Assembly (NCBI RefSeq): GCF_049999945.1 | Contig: NZ_JBLYUB010000004.1 | Coordinates: forward strand, 62,001 to 126,000 | DNA length: 64,000 nucleotides | DNA from: Planosporangium spinosum | GTDB taxonomy: Bacteria; Actinomycetota; Actinomycetes; Mycobacteriales; Micromonosporaceae | Reading direction: 5' to 3' | Shown: one piece after another, positions 33,676-41,503 of the stretch | Numbering within the stretch: position 1 is the stretch's first letter | How the letters are laid out: every line of letters starts with the position of its first letter | Position numbers and translations under genes: made by a program | The notes under the pieces: model-generated | Told to the model about the DNA's origin: nothing | What the model saw: only the letters and a program-made list of their open reading frames with translations | Databases searched by the model: none

Positions 33676-34313
33676 CGACCCCGGCGATGCGGGCTGCCCG
33701 GCAGCCCGCCGACGTGCTGCTGGTGGACTTCGAGGGCGTGGTGTACCGGTACGACCCGGCGCCCGCCGCCGCGGCCGAGGAGCGCTACGGGCTGCCGGCG
33801 GGTACCGTGCGCGACCTCGGCGCGCAGTGGGGCCGGCTGCGGCAGGCCCTGGCCGGGGAGTCCTCGCGCGCCGACTGGCTCGACGGCATCGCGCACGCCC
33901 TGGTCGACCGGGTCGGCGGCCTGGAACCGGCCCGCGCCCTGGTGGCCGAGGCCCAGGGGCACCACGGCCACCTCGTACCGGAGGTACTGGCCTTCGTCGA
34001 CGAGGTCCGCGCCGCCGGCCGCCGGGTCGGGCTGGCCGCCAACGCGATGGACGACTTCGACGCCGTCCTCACCCGGTACGGCCTGGCCGACCGGTTCGAC
34101 GTGATCGTCAACTCGTCGAAGATCGGGGTGCACAAGCCGGCGAAGGAGTTCTTCGTGCAGGCGTGCCTGGCCATGGAGAAGCCTCCGAGCCGGTGCCTGT
34201 TCGTCGACGACGACGACCGCGACGTGCGCGCGGCCCGGGTCGCCGGGCTGTCGGCGTACCGGTACAACGGGCCCGAGGACTTCCCGTACCTGCGGGCCGT
34301 TCTCGGCCTGTGA
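33672..34313 (+). CDS. HAD-superfamily hydrolase-like protein
   Basis: The 213 residues show the HAD layout: motif I VLLVDFEGVVYRYD (about 17-30), a helical cap, motif III lysine in SSKIGVHKPAKEFF (about 153-166), and motif IV CLFVDDDDRDVRAARVAG (about 175-192). Motif I reads D-F-E, not the usual D-x-D, so the general acid/base aspartate is replaced by glutamate and phosphatase activity is doubtful. GTG 33672 overlaps the smc TGA by 4 bp, indicating coupling. Its link with SMC is unknown. Confidence 0.85.
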   Translation: MTTPAMRAARQPADVLLVDFEGVVYRYDPAPAAAAEERYGLPAGTVRDLGAQWGRLRQALAGESSRADWLDGIAHALVDRVGGLEPARALVAEAQGHHGHLVPEVLAFVDEVRAAGRRVGLAANAMDDFDAVLTRYGLADRFDVIVNSSKIGVHKPAKEFFVQACLAMEKPPSRCLFVDDDDRDVRAARVAGLSAYRYNGPEDFPYLRAVLGL

Positions 34314-34373
34314 CGTGACGCCGGCCGCCAGCGGGTCGGCGCGCCTGCCGTGCTGACCGGCGGTCGGGCCGCG

Positions 34374-36020
34374 TCAGCGCCGCCGGTCGTGGAGCCGGAC
34401 CGCGCCCAGCCGGTTCAGCCGCGCCCGCGCGTTCGTGCCCTCGATCAGCGCGTACCCCTCCCGGCCGCGGTGGACCAGGGTGCTGATCGCGTTGCCGAAG
34501 AACGGGCCCGCCACCAGCTTCCAGCGCACGCTCGGGGCCGGCGTGCCGGCCAGCTTCGCCAGCCCCCGGGCGAGCCGGCCCGCGCCGCGGCTCCAGCCCA
34601 GCCGGGTCGCCGCCCGGATCGGCCGCGGCAGCCCGTTGTGCACCGGTGAACAGGTCAGCTGGTGGATCCGGCTGCGCACGTCCGGGCCGAGCAGGGCGCG
34701 GGCCGCGTACGAGTGGTGCACGTCTCCGGAGAGCACGCTGATCGTGGCCGGCGCGTGCGGGGCGGACCCGAGCTGGGTCAGCAGCGCGCCGAGGGCGTCG
34801 AACGACCGGCCGAACGCGGCCCAGTGCTCCAGGTCGAGCACCTGGCGTACCTTCTCGGCGGGCGCGGCGACCCACGGGCTCGGCGAGTCGCACAACCGCT
34901 CGCTCATCGCCTCGACGTGGTGCACCGCCGGTGCGAGCAGCCACGGCAGCGACGAGCCGAGGACGAGGTGGTCGTAGTCGCCGTCGCTGACCGTGCGGGC
35001 CAGCCACTCCCATTCGGAGTCGGGCAGCATCGCCCGCCGGCCCGGCGTCAGCTCCCGCCCGGCCCGGTTGTCGATCACCACGAGGCGGGTACGCCCGAAT
35101 GTCAGCGCGTAGCTCCACCGGTACCCGTCGCGCTCGCGGTCGGCGCGGGCACCGAACTCGGCGAGGATCCCCGTCGCGTCGTCGGTGGCGCGCACCGCCC
35201 GGTACACCGGGTCGGCGCCCACCTCGTCCGGGGAGAGGTTGCCCAGGTGCTGGTACACCCAGTACGACGACAGCCCCGCCGCGATCCGCTCGGCCCACCA
35301 CGCCCGCGCGCGCTGGTCCCGGCGCCACGCCTCGGAGGTGTTCCAGTCGTCGATGATCTCGTGGTCATCGAAGATCATCACGCTCGGCACGGTGGACAGC
35401 AACCAGCGCACCTCCGGGTCGGTCCACGACTCCAGGTACAGCCGGGTGTACTCGTCGAAGCCGACGACCTGGGTGGCCGGCGCGTCCGGCCGGCGCCGGT
35501 GCCGGTGGCGGCGCAGCCAGCTGCGGACCGCCGGGGACGTCTCGTCGGCGTACACCTGGTCGCCCAGGAGGACCAGAGAGTCCGGCCACTGGGTCGCGGC
35601 GGTGCCGGCGCGCACCGCGGCGGCCAGGCGGACCGCGTACGCGTCCAGCGCGTCCGGCGGGTGCCGATGGTTGACGTACGGGGTGGCCTGCCGGCACGAG
35701 CCGTAGACCAGCCGGACCGGGTCCCCCTCGCCCCGGGTGCGGATCGCCGGGGCGGGGTACGGATAGCCGGCCGGCGGCCAGACCGGCTCGCCGTCGAGCA
35801 GCACCTCGTACCGGGTGGCGGCGGCCGGTGGCAGGCGATCGACCACGACGAGCGCGTAGTGCCGGCCGTACGCGCTGAAGGTCCGGGCCGCGCCGCCGGC
35901 GTCACCCGCGGTACGGATCTCGACGGTCGCGGGCCGGGCAGTCTGGACCCAGATCGTGGCCCGGGAACCGTCGATCCGCCGCAGGATCGGGCCGAGCAGC
36001 AGGTCTGAGGGGTCGGGCAT
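34374..36020 (-). CDS. PhoD-type metallophosphatase (alkaline phosphatase D family)
   Basis: The 548 residues have an N-terminal fibronectin-like part (LLGPILRRIDGSRATIWVQT) and a metallophosphatase domain. The latter has LVYGSCRQATPY, LVLLGDQVYADETS (about 161-174), MIFDDHEIIDDWN (about 217-229) and ISVLSGDVHHSYAA (about 420-433). These Asp and His residues bind the metal pair. Unlike classical PhoD there is no twin-arginine signal, so it may be cytoplasmic. ATG 36020 has GGAG 6 nt upstream; an ATG nine codons earlier (36047) is less likely. Its substrate is not known. Confidence 0.9.
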   Translation of the reverse strand: MPDPSDLLLGPILRRIDGSRATIWVQTARPATVEIRTAGDAGGAARTFSAYGRHYALVVVDRLPPAAATRYEVLLDGEPVWPPAGYPYPAPAIRTRGEGDPVRLVYGSCRQATPYVNHRHPPDALDAYAVRLAAAVRAGTAATQWPDSLVLLGDQVYADETSPAVRSWLRRHRHRRRPDAPATQVVGFDEYTRLYLESWTDPEVRWLLSTVPSVMIFDDHEIIDDWNTSEAWRRDQRARAWWAERIAAGLSSYWVYQHLGNLSPDEVGADPVYRAVRATDDATGILAEFGARADRERDGYRWSYALTFGRTRLVVIDNRAGRELTPGRRAMLPDSEWEWLARTVSDGDYDHLVLGSSLPWLLAPAVHHVEAMSERLCDSPSPWVAAPAEKVRQVLDLEHWAAFGRSFDALGALLTQLGSAPHAPATISVLSGDVHHSYAARALLGPDVRSRIHQLTCSPVHNGLPRPIRAATRLGWSRGAGRLARGLAKLAGTPAPSVRWKLVAGPFFGNAISTLVHRGREGYALIEGTNARARLNRLGAVRLHDRRR

Positions 36021-36196
36021 ACGGCGCTCCAGGGGGTGCGGAAGCACCGATCATGCCCGACCGGAGGCATTCACGGCCGCCCCCAGGGCCGCGGTGTGAC
36101 CAAGGCGGCCGGTGGCGGCGTGGCCGGAGACGGCCGGCGGGCACGTAGCGCCTGACCCGACGGGCCGGCGCGGCGCGCATCTGCCAGGATTTCCGA

Positions 36197-37558
36197 ATGG
36201 ACACGTACGTCGCCATCGGTCTGGCCCTGCTCGTCCTGCTGGTGGCGGTGGCGGCCAGCCTGCTCGCGCCGCGCCGTCGCAAGCCGCCGGCACCGCCGGA
36301 AGCGCCGGAAGGCCGGGGACCCGCGACGGTCGAGGCGCCGCCGCGGCCACCCGCCCCGCCGACCGCGCCGCCCGAGGAACGGGTACCGGTCGAGAAGGCC
36401 CCGCCGGCCCCGCCGGTGAAGAAGGCTCCGCCGGCCCCGCCGGTGAAGAAGGCTCCGCCGGCCCCGCCGGTGAAGAAGGCTCCGCCGGCCCCAACGGCCC
36501 CGCCTGCGGTGCCCGCCCCGACGGCTCCTACCGCGCCGCCGCCCGCTCCTACCGCTCCGCCCGCTCCTACCGCTCCGCCCGCGCCGCCGGTCGAGGCCGC
36601 GCCACCGGCGCCCGTGATCGAGACTCCGGCGCCCACCGCCGGCCGGCTGGTCCGGCTGCGGTCGCGGCTGTCGCGGTCACAGAACGTCTTCGGCAAGACC
36701 ATGCTCGCCCTGCTGTCGCGCGACAAGCTCGACGACGACACCTGGGACGAGGTCGAGGAGACCCTGATCGGCGCGGACGTCGGGGTCGCGGCCACGACGG
36801 AGATCGTCGAGCGGCTCCGCGAGCGGGCCCGGGTGCTCGGTACGTCGTCGGCGAGCGAGCTGCGCAAGCTGCTGGCCGACGAGCTGGTCGCCGCGCTCGC
36901 CCCCGACATGGACCGTTCGTTGAAGGCCACCCCGCACGACGGCCGGCCCGCCGTGCTGCTCGTCGTCGGCGTCAACGGTGCCGGCAAGACCACCACGTGT
37001 GGAAAGATCTCCCGGGTACTGATCGCCGACGGCCACAGCGTCCTGCTCGGCGCGGCCGACACGTTCCGTGCCGCGGCGGCCGACCAGCTCGCGACCTGGG
37101 CCGGCCGGGTCGGTGCCGAGGTGGTACGCGGGCCCGAGGGCGGCGACCCGGCCGCGGTCGCCTTCGACGCGGTCAAGCGCGGCACCGAGGCGGGCGTCGA
37201 CAGCGTCCTGATCGACACCGCCGGCCGGCTGCAGAACAAGGTGGGCCTGATGGACGAGCTGGGCAAGGTGAAGCGGGTGATCGAACGGCACGGTCCGGTT
37301 GACGAGACGCTGCTCGTCCTCGACGCCACGACCGGGCAGAACGGGCTGGAGCAGGCGCGGGTGTTCACCGAGGTCGTCGATGTCACCGGGGTGGTCCTGA
37401 CCAAGCTCGACGGTACGGCCAAGGGCGGCATCGTGATCGCCGTGCAGCGCAAGCTCGGCATTCCGGTCAAGCTGGTCGGACTCGGTGAGGGCGCCGACGA
37501 TCTGGCGCCCTTCGAACCGGCGCAGTTTGTGGACGCTCTGCTGGGGGCAGAAGCGTAG
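36197..37558 (+). CDS. ftsY: Signal recognition particle receptor FtsY
   Basis: FtsY docks SRP-ribosome complexes to the membrane. The 453 residues start with a membrane segment (VAIGLALLVLLVAVAASLL, about 5-23), then a Pro/Ala/Lys-rich linker with three exact 9-residue repeats (APPVKKAPP), then the NG domain. That domain has LLVVGVNGAGKTTTCGKIS (about 254-272), DTFRAAAADQL, DTAGRLQNK (about 340-348) and VLTKLDGTAKGG (about 399-410). ATG 36197 fits; CAGGAT lies 6 nt upstream as a weak leaderless -10. Its partner ffh is at 44.5 kb. Confidence 0.98.
   Translation: MDTYVAIGLALLVLLVAVAASLLAPRRRKPPAPPEAPEGRGPATVEAPPRPPAPPTAPPEERVPVEKAPPAPPVKKAPPAPPVKKAPPAPPVKKAPPAPTAPPAVPAPTAPTAPPPAPTAPPAPTAPPAPPVEAAPPAPVIETPAPTAGRLVRLRSRLSRSQNVFGKTMLALLSRDKLDDDTWDEVEETLIGADVGVAATTEIVERLRERARVLGTSSASELRKLLADELVAALAPDMDRSLKATPHDGRPAVLLVVGVNGAGKTTTCGKISRVLIADGHSVLLGAADTFRAAAADQLATWAGRVGAEVVRGPEGGDPAAVAFDAVKRGTEAGVDSVLIDTAGRLQNKVGLMDELGKVKRVIERHGPVDETLLVLDATTGQNGLEQARVFTEVVDVTGVVLTKLDGTAKGGIVIAVQRKLGIPVKLVGLGEGADDLAPFEPAQFVDALLGAEA
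36401..36491 (+). repeat. 27-bp tandem repeat in the ftsY linker
   Basis: Three exact copies of a 27-bp unit (start CCGCCGGCCCCGCCGGTGAA, end GAAGGCT) at 36401-36427, 36428-36454 and 36455-36481, plus 10 bp of a fourth. They encode PPAPPVKKA units. Confidence 0.95.
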
Positions 37559-37645
37559 ATGCTCCGCGACCACCGGCACGGACAGGTACGCCGATCGGTC
37601 CGTCCCGCCACCGTCACCCGCAGGACCCCGGAGGAGTCCCCGACC

Positions 37646-38434
37646 GTGACACAACAGGAGATCCCGCTACTGGGCGGGAACACCTCTACGGTCGTCCGTG
37701 TCGGTGCGACGGTGCGCCGCAACACCGGCCCCTGGACCCCGTCGGTGCACGCCCTGCTGCGCCACCTGGAGTACGTCGGCTTCACCGGCGCCCCACGCGC
37801 CCTGGGGATCGACGAACGTGGGCGTGAGGTGCTGTCCTACCTCGAAGGCGAGTGTGGGGAGTATCCGTTGGCCCCGCACTGGGTCACCGACGAGGCGCTG
37901 GTCACCGTCGCGACGATGCTGCGGATGTTCCACGACGCGCAGTACGGCTTCCGCCCGGCGCCGGGCGCGGTGTGGCGCTCGTTCGGGCCGCCGCCCCCGG
38001 ACACCGAGGTGATCTGCCACCACGACGCCGCTCCGCACAACGTCATCTGGCGACCGGACGGCACGCTCGCCCTGATCGACTTCGACCTGGCGTCGCCCGG
38101 GTCGCGGATCTACGACGTCGCGTACGCGGCCTGGACCTGGGTGCCGCTGTTCTCCGACCGGGACTCGTACACCCTCGGCTGGCAGCGGCCGGACCGGCCG
38201 CGGCGGCTGCGACTGTTCGCCGACGCGTACGGGCTGACCCCGCGCGACCGGCAGCGGCTGGTACGCATGATCCGTAAGCGGATCGTCGACCACATCGAGG
38301 GCATCCGCCGGATGGCCGCCGCCGGGGAACCGGCTTTCGTCCGGATCGTGCACAAGGGTCACCTACGCCGCCCCGTACGGGACCTACGACTCATCGACTA
38401 CGAGCGGCACGCCCTGGAGTACGTGCTGCGCTGA
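37646..38434 (+). CDS. Aminoglycoside phosphotransferase/choline kinase-like family protein
   Basis: The 262 residues hold the catalytic loop VICHHDAAPHNVIW (about 122-135) and the metal-binding IDFDLASPGSRIYDVAYAAW (about 142-161) of the APH-type kinase fold. A weak N-lobe precedes them. The substrate is unknown; close relatives in actinobacteria are generic phosphotransferases, and resistance should not be assumed. GTG 37646 has GGAGGAG 9 nt upstream and gives a normal length; the frame is open from 37559, just after ftsY. It ends 204 bp before the J-domain gene. Confidence 0.85.
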   Translation: MTQQEIPLLGGNTSTVVRVGATVRRNTGPWTPSVHALLRHLEYVGFTGAPRALGIDERGREVLSYLEGECGEYPLAPHWVTDEALVTVATMLRMFHDAQYGFRPAPGAVWRSFGPPPPDTEVICHHDAAPHNVIWRPDGTLALIDFDLASPGSRIYDVAYAAWTWVPLFSDRDSYTLGWQRPDRPRRLRLFADAYGLTPRDRQRLVRMIRKRIVDHIEGIRRMAAAGEPAFVRIVHKGHLRRPVRDLRLIDYERHALEYVLR

Positions 38435-38638
38435 CGCGCATCCATTGACCGTCATATCCGCCACGTACGGTGTCGCAGCCCGGCCCGGCTGCGGTACTGT
38501 GCCGCGGTCAATGGATGCGCGGGCGGGTCCGGCAGGCGCCGGGCGTGCCCGGCACGGCTCGGACGCGCGGTAGGCGTCCGGGCACGGACCGCACGTCGGA
38601 CGGTCCCCGGCCGTCCACCGCAAGGGAGGTCGAACACC

Positions 38639-39415
38639 GTGAGTCGACCCTCGTTCGGCGAACTCGGTGGGCAGGACCCGTACGACATCCTCGAACTGCC
38701 GCCGGACGCCTCCGACGCCGACGTACGGGCGGCCCGCAAACGGCTGCTACGCCGGTACCACCCCGACCTCCCCACCGGCGACCTGCGGCGCACCCAGTTG
38801 ATCACGGCTGCCGCGGATCTCCTGCTCGACCCGATCCGTCGGATCGGCTACTACGACCTGCGCGACGAGGAGTCACGCCGTACGGTCTTCGCCCGGGCCG
38901 GGTCGGGTGCCGCTCCCACCAGCGGGCGCTCGGCCGGCGGTGGTTGGGCGCCCGGCAGCGCCACTCGTGGTGCGCGCGGCGCGCCCGGGCAGCCGATCCG
39001 GCCCACCTTCGTCACCCCACCGGATCACCCGGACGCCCCGCCCCGGACCGCGACGGGTACCGCGACCGGGCGCCCCGGTTCCACGACTGGCCGGGCCGCC
39101 GGCTCCACGGCCGCGGCCGGCTCCGCGACCGGGTCCGCCGCCGCGGCCGAGTCCACGGCCGGGCCCGCCGCCGCGGCCGACTCCACGACCATCCCGGTCG
39201 CTCCCGCGGCCGCGTCACGGTGGAACGCGCTGGCCATCGCGTCCGTGGTCACGATCCTGACGTGGACCCCGATCCCACTCGTCCTCGGTCTGCTCGCGCT
39301 GCGGCAGATCCGCCGGTTCGGTCAGCGGGGTACCCGGCTCGCCCTGACGGGCGTGGCCGTCGGCGGGCTGCTCGTCCTCGTCTACCTGTACGTGCTCGTC
39401 TTCTCCGGCCTTTAA
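38639..39415 (+). CDS. J-domain protein with C-terminal DUF4190-like membrane part
   Basis: The first 70 residues are a DnaJ domain: DPYDILELPPDASDADVRAA, then LRRYHPDLP with the HPD motif (about 41-43), so it should stimulate a DnaK-type chaperone. A low-complexity Ala/Thr/Ser linker with GSTTGRAAGSTAAAGSAT-like runs follows (about 90-190). Two hydrophobic segments close it (ALAIASVVTILTWTPIPLVLG and LALTGVAVGGLLVLVYLYVL, about 198-256), arranged like DUF4190. The J-domain would thus face the cytoplasm at the membrane. GTG 38639 has GGGAGG 9 nt upstream. The fusion is unusual, its client unknown. Confidence 0.85.
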   Translation: MSRPSFGELGGQDPYDILELPPDASDADVRAARKRLLRRYHPDLPTGDLRRTQLITAAADLLLDPIRRIGYYDLRDEESRRTVFARAGSGAAPTSGRSAGGGWAPGSATRGARGAPGQPIRPTFVTPPDHPDAPPRTATGTATGRPGSTTGRAAGSTAAAGSATGSAAAAESTAGPAAAADSTTIPVAPAAASRWNALAIASVVTILTWTPIPLVLGLLALRQIRRFGQRGTRLALTGVAVGGLLVLVYLYVLVFSGL

Positions 39416-39432
39416 CGGGCCTGTCGTTTTCA

Positions 39433-39478
39433 ATCTTGGAAAGTAAGGCGCCAATATTGGTGCCTTACTTTCCAAGAT
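39433..39478 (+). repeat. 46-bp near-perfect AT-rich palindrome
   Basis: Arms of 23 bp (ATCTTGGAAAGTAAGGCGCC followed by AAT, and its mirror) match except at one position, where the pair is G and T. In plus-strand RNA that is a G-U wobble, so a full stem could form. TTTTC and GAAAA lie at matching distance outside. It starts 17 bp after the J-domain gene stop. It may be a terminator, but its AT content and length differ from the other hairpins here, so a small mobile or dispersed element is also possible. Confidence 0.9.
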
Positions 39479-39584
39479 CTACGAAAACCCGTACGGTGCC
39501 GCCTTCTTCGGCTCCGGTCGCGCCGGGAATCCCCAGGAACGCACTGTCGGAGCGTGCCCGGGTGCGTCGGTCCGCCCGGTAACC

Positions 39585-39621
39585 GTCACACGTTCGAAAC
39601 ACATGGTCATGCGGTGGAAAC
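39585..39621 (+). promoter_or_regulatory. GlnR-type operator before amtB
   Basis: GTCAC-6-GAAAC-5-GTCAT-6-GAAAC, two half-site pairs in tandem, match the GlnR box known from amtB and glnA promoters of Streptomyces. It lies about 115 bp before the amtB start, so GlnR probably activates the amtB-glnB-glnD operon when nitrogen is short. Confidence 0.75.
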
Positions 39622-39736
39622 CGAGGCACACCAATGCTCGAAACAACGGTTGGTGATCCTGTCGAAGATCCGGCAGCCGGGGCGGTGTCGCCCCAGGTCG
39701 GCCGGCAGGCAGGAAGACGAACCGAGAGGAGGCCGT

Positions 39737-41125
39737 GTGCCGCCGATCAACTACGGCGATACCGCCTGGGTGCTCGTTTCGGGTGCGCTCGTACTACTCA
39801 TGACGCCGGGCCTGGCCCTGTTCTACGGCGGCATGGGGCGGGGCAAGAGCGTACTCAACATGCTCATGATGAACTTCGCCACCATCGGCGTGGTCAGCCT
39901 GTTGTGGGTGGTGTACGGCTACAGCCTCGCCTTCACCAGCGACCGGTTCCACGGCCTGATCGGCGGCTCCGGCGCGTTCGGCCTGCGGGGTACGTTCGAC
40001 GCCCTCACCGGCGCCGACGGCGACAAGATCCCCGTACTCGCGTTCTCGTCGTTCCAGCTCATGTTCGCGATCATCACGCCGGCTCTGATCAGCGGCGCGG
40101 TCGCCGACCGGGTGAAGTTCAGCTCCTGGCTGATCTTCGTGGCGGTGTGGACGACCGTCGTGTACTTCCCGGTCGCGCACTGGGTGTTCTTCTTCGACTC
40201 CGGCAACGGCGGCTGGATCGCCGACCACCTGAAGGCGTTCGACTTCGCCGGTGGCACGGCGGTGCACGTCAACGCCGGTGCCGCCGCTCTCGCGCTGGTG
40301 TTGCTCGTCGGTAAGCGGGTCGGCTGGCCCAGGGAGAGGTTCAAGCCGCACAACGTGCCCATGGTCCTGCTCGGCGCCGGCCTGCTCTGGTTCGGCTGGT
40401 TCGGCTTCAACGCCGGCTCGGCGCTCGCCGCCAACGGCCTCGCCGCGACCGCCTTCATCAACACGCAGGTCGCGACCGGTGCCGCGCTGCTCGGCTGGAT
40501 CATCGTGGAGTGGCTGCGCGACGGTAAGCCGACCGCCCTCGGCGGCGCGTCGGGCGCGGTGGCCGGTCTGGTCGCCGTCACCCCGGCGTGCGCGACGATT
40601 GAGCCCGTCGGCGCGATCGCGCTCGGCCTGATCGCCGGTGCGGTGTGTGCGCTGGCCGTCGGTCTCAAGTACCGGCTCGGCTACGACGACGCCCTGGACG
40701 TGGTGGGTGTCCACCTCGTCGGGGGCGCGCTGGGCGCGGTGCTCATCGGTTTCCTGGCGGCTCCGTTCATCGCCGGTACCGGTGGAGTGAAGGGCCTGCT
40801 CTACGGCGGCGGGCCGCTCCAACTGGGCAGGCAGGCGCTCGCCGTCGCCGTGGTCGGCGGGTACTCGTTCGTCCTGGCCTACGCGATCGGCTGGGTCATC
40901 CAGAAGACCATCGGACTGCGGGTCGGCCCCGAGGCCGAGATCGAGGGCCTCGACACCGCACTGCACGCCGAGAGCGCGTACGACTTCGGGCCGAGCACCG
41001 GCTCGGGTGGGGCGTTCGCGCTGGCAGGGGTCGGCGCGGCGAAGCCGGACGCCGGCAGCGGTAAGGCCGACAGCGGTACGGCTGACGGAAAGGCTGAGCA
41101 GGTCACTGAGACGGTCGCCGGATAG
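39737..41125 (+). CDS. amtB: Ammonium transporter
   Basis: AmtB carries ammonium/ammonia across the membrane. The 462 residues have eleven hydrophobic segments. Family marks are YGDTAWVLVSGALVLLMTPG at the start, FYGGMGRGKSVLNMLMM, FDFAGGTAVHVNAGAAALAL (signature with one conserved pore His, about 170-189), WFGWFGFNAGSALA, and DDALDVVGVHLVGG with the second pore His. The C-terminal 50 residues are Ala/Gly-rich. GTG 39737 has GAGAGGAGG 4 nt upstream. glnB and glnD follow closely, and a GlnR box precedes. Confidence 0.98.
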   Translation: MPPINYGDTAWVLVSGALVLLMTPGLALFYGGMGRGKSVLNMLMMNFATIGVVSLLWVVYGYSLAFTSDRFHGLIGGSGAFGLRGTFDALTGADGDKIPVLAFSSFQLMFAIITPALISGAVADRVKFSSWLIFVAVWTTVVYFPVAHWVFFFDSGNGGWIADHLKAFDFAGGTAVHVNAGAAALALVLLVGKRVGWPRERFKPHNVPMVLLGAGLLWFGWFGFNAGSALAANGLAATAFINTQVATGAALLGWIIVEWLRDGKPTALGGASGAVAGLVAVTPACATIEPVGAIALGLIAGAVCALAVGLKYRLGYDDALDVVGVHLVGGALGAVLIGFLAAPFIAGTGGVKGLLYGGGPLQLGRQALAVAVVGGYSFVLAYAIGWVIQKTIGLRVGPEAEIEGLDTALHAESAYDFGPSTGSGGAFALAGVGAAKPDAGSGKADSGTADGKAEQVTETVAG

Positions 41126-41149
41126 CGTGCGGTGATGGAGGGAATGGGC

Positions 41150-41488
41150 ATGAAGCTGGTGACCGCGGTCATCAAGCCGTACCAGCTCGATGCGGTCAAG
41201 GAGAGCCTGCACGCCCTCGGCGTGACCGGCCTGACCGTCAGCGAGGTGCAGGGGTACGGGCGCCAGAAGGGGCACACGGAGGTCTACCGGGGCGCGGAGT
41301 ACACGGTGGACTTCCTGCCGAAGATCAGGATCGAGGTCGTCACCGACGAGATCGACGTGGACAAGATCGTAGACGCGATCGTGGCGGCGGCCCGTACCGG
41401 CAAGATCGGCGACGGCAAGGTGTGGGTCACGCCGGTCGAGGACGTGGTCCGGGTCCGTACCGGGGAGCGTGGGCTCGACGCCCTGTAG
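41150..41488 (+). CDS. glnB: Nitrogen regulatory protein P-II
   Basis: PII senses 2-oxoglutarate and ATP/ADP and controls AmtB and other partners. The 112 residues are exactly the family length. The T-loop GRQKGHTEVYRGAEYTVDFL carries Tyr51 (in GAEY), the residue modified in enteric bacteria by uridylylation and in actinobacteria by adenylylation. The C-terminal signature TGKIGDGKVWV is present. ATG 41150 has GGAGGG 7-8 nt upstream; the open frame to 41132 is not needed. It lies 24 bp after amtB and 15 bp before glnD. Confidence 0.98.
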   Translation: MKLVTAVIKPYQLDAVKESLHALGVTGLTVSEVQGYGRQKGHTEVYRGAEYTVDFLPKIRIEVVTDEIDVDKIVDAIVAAARTGKIGDGKVWVTPVEDVVRVRTGERGLDAL

Positions 41489-41503
41489 GGAGGGGCGGTG
41501 ACG

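Noticed and set aside
37646..38434. Antibiotic kinase reading of the phosphotransferase gene
   Set aside because: Only the general APH fold motifs are seen; nothing points to an antibiotic substrate.
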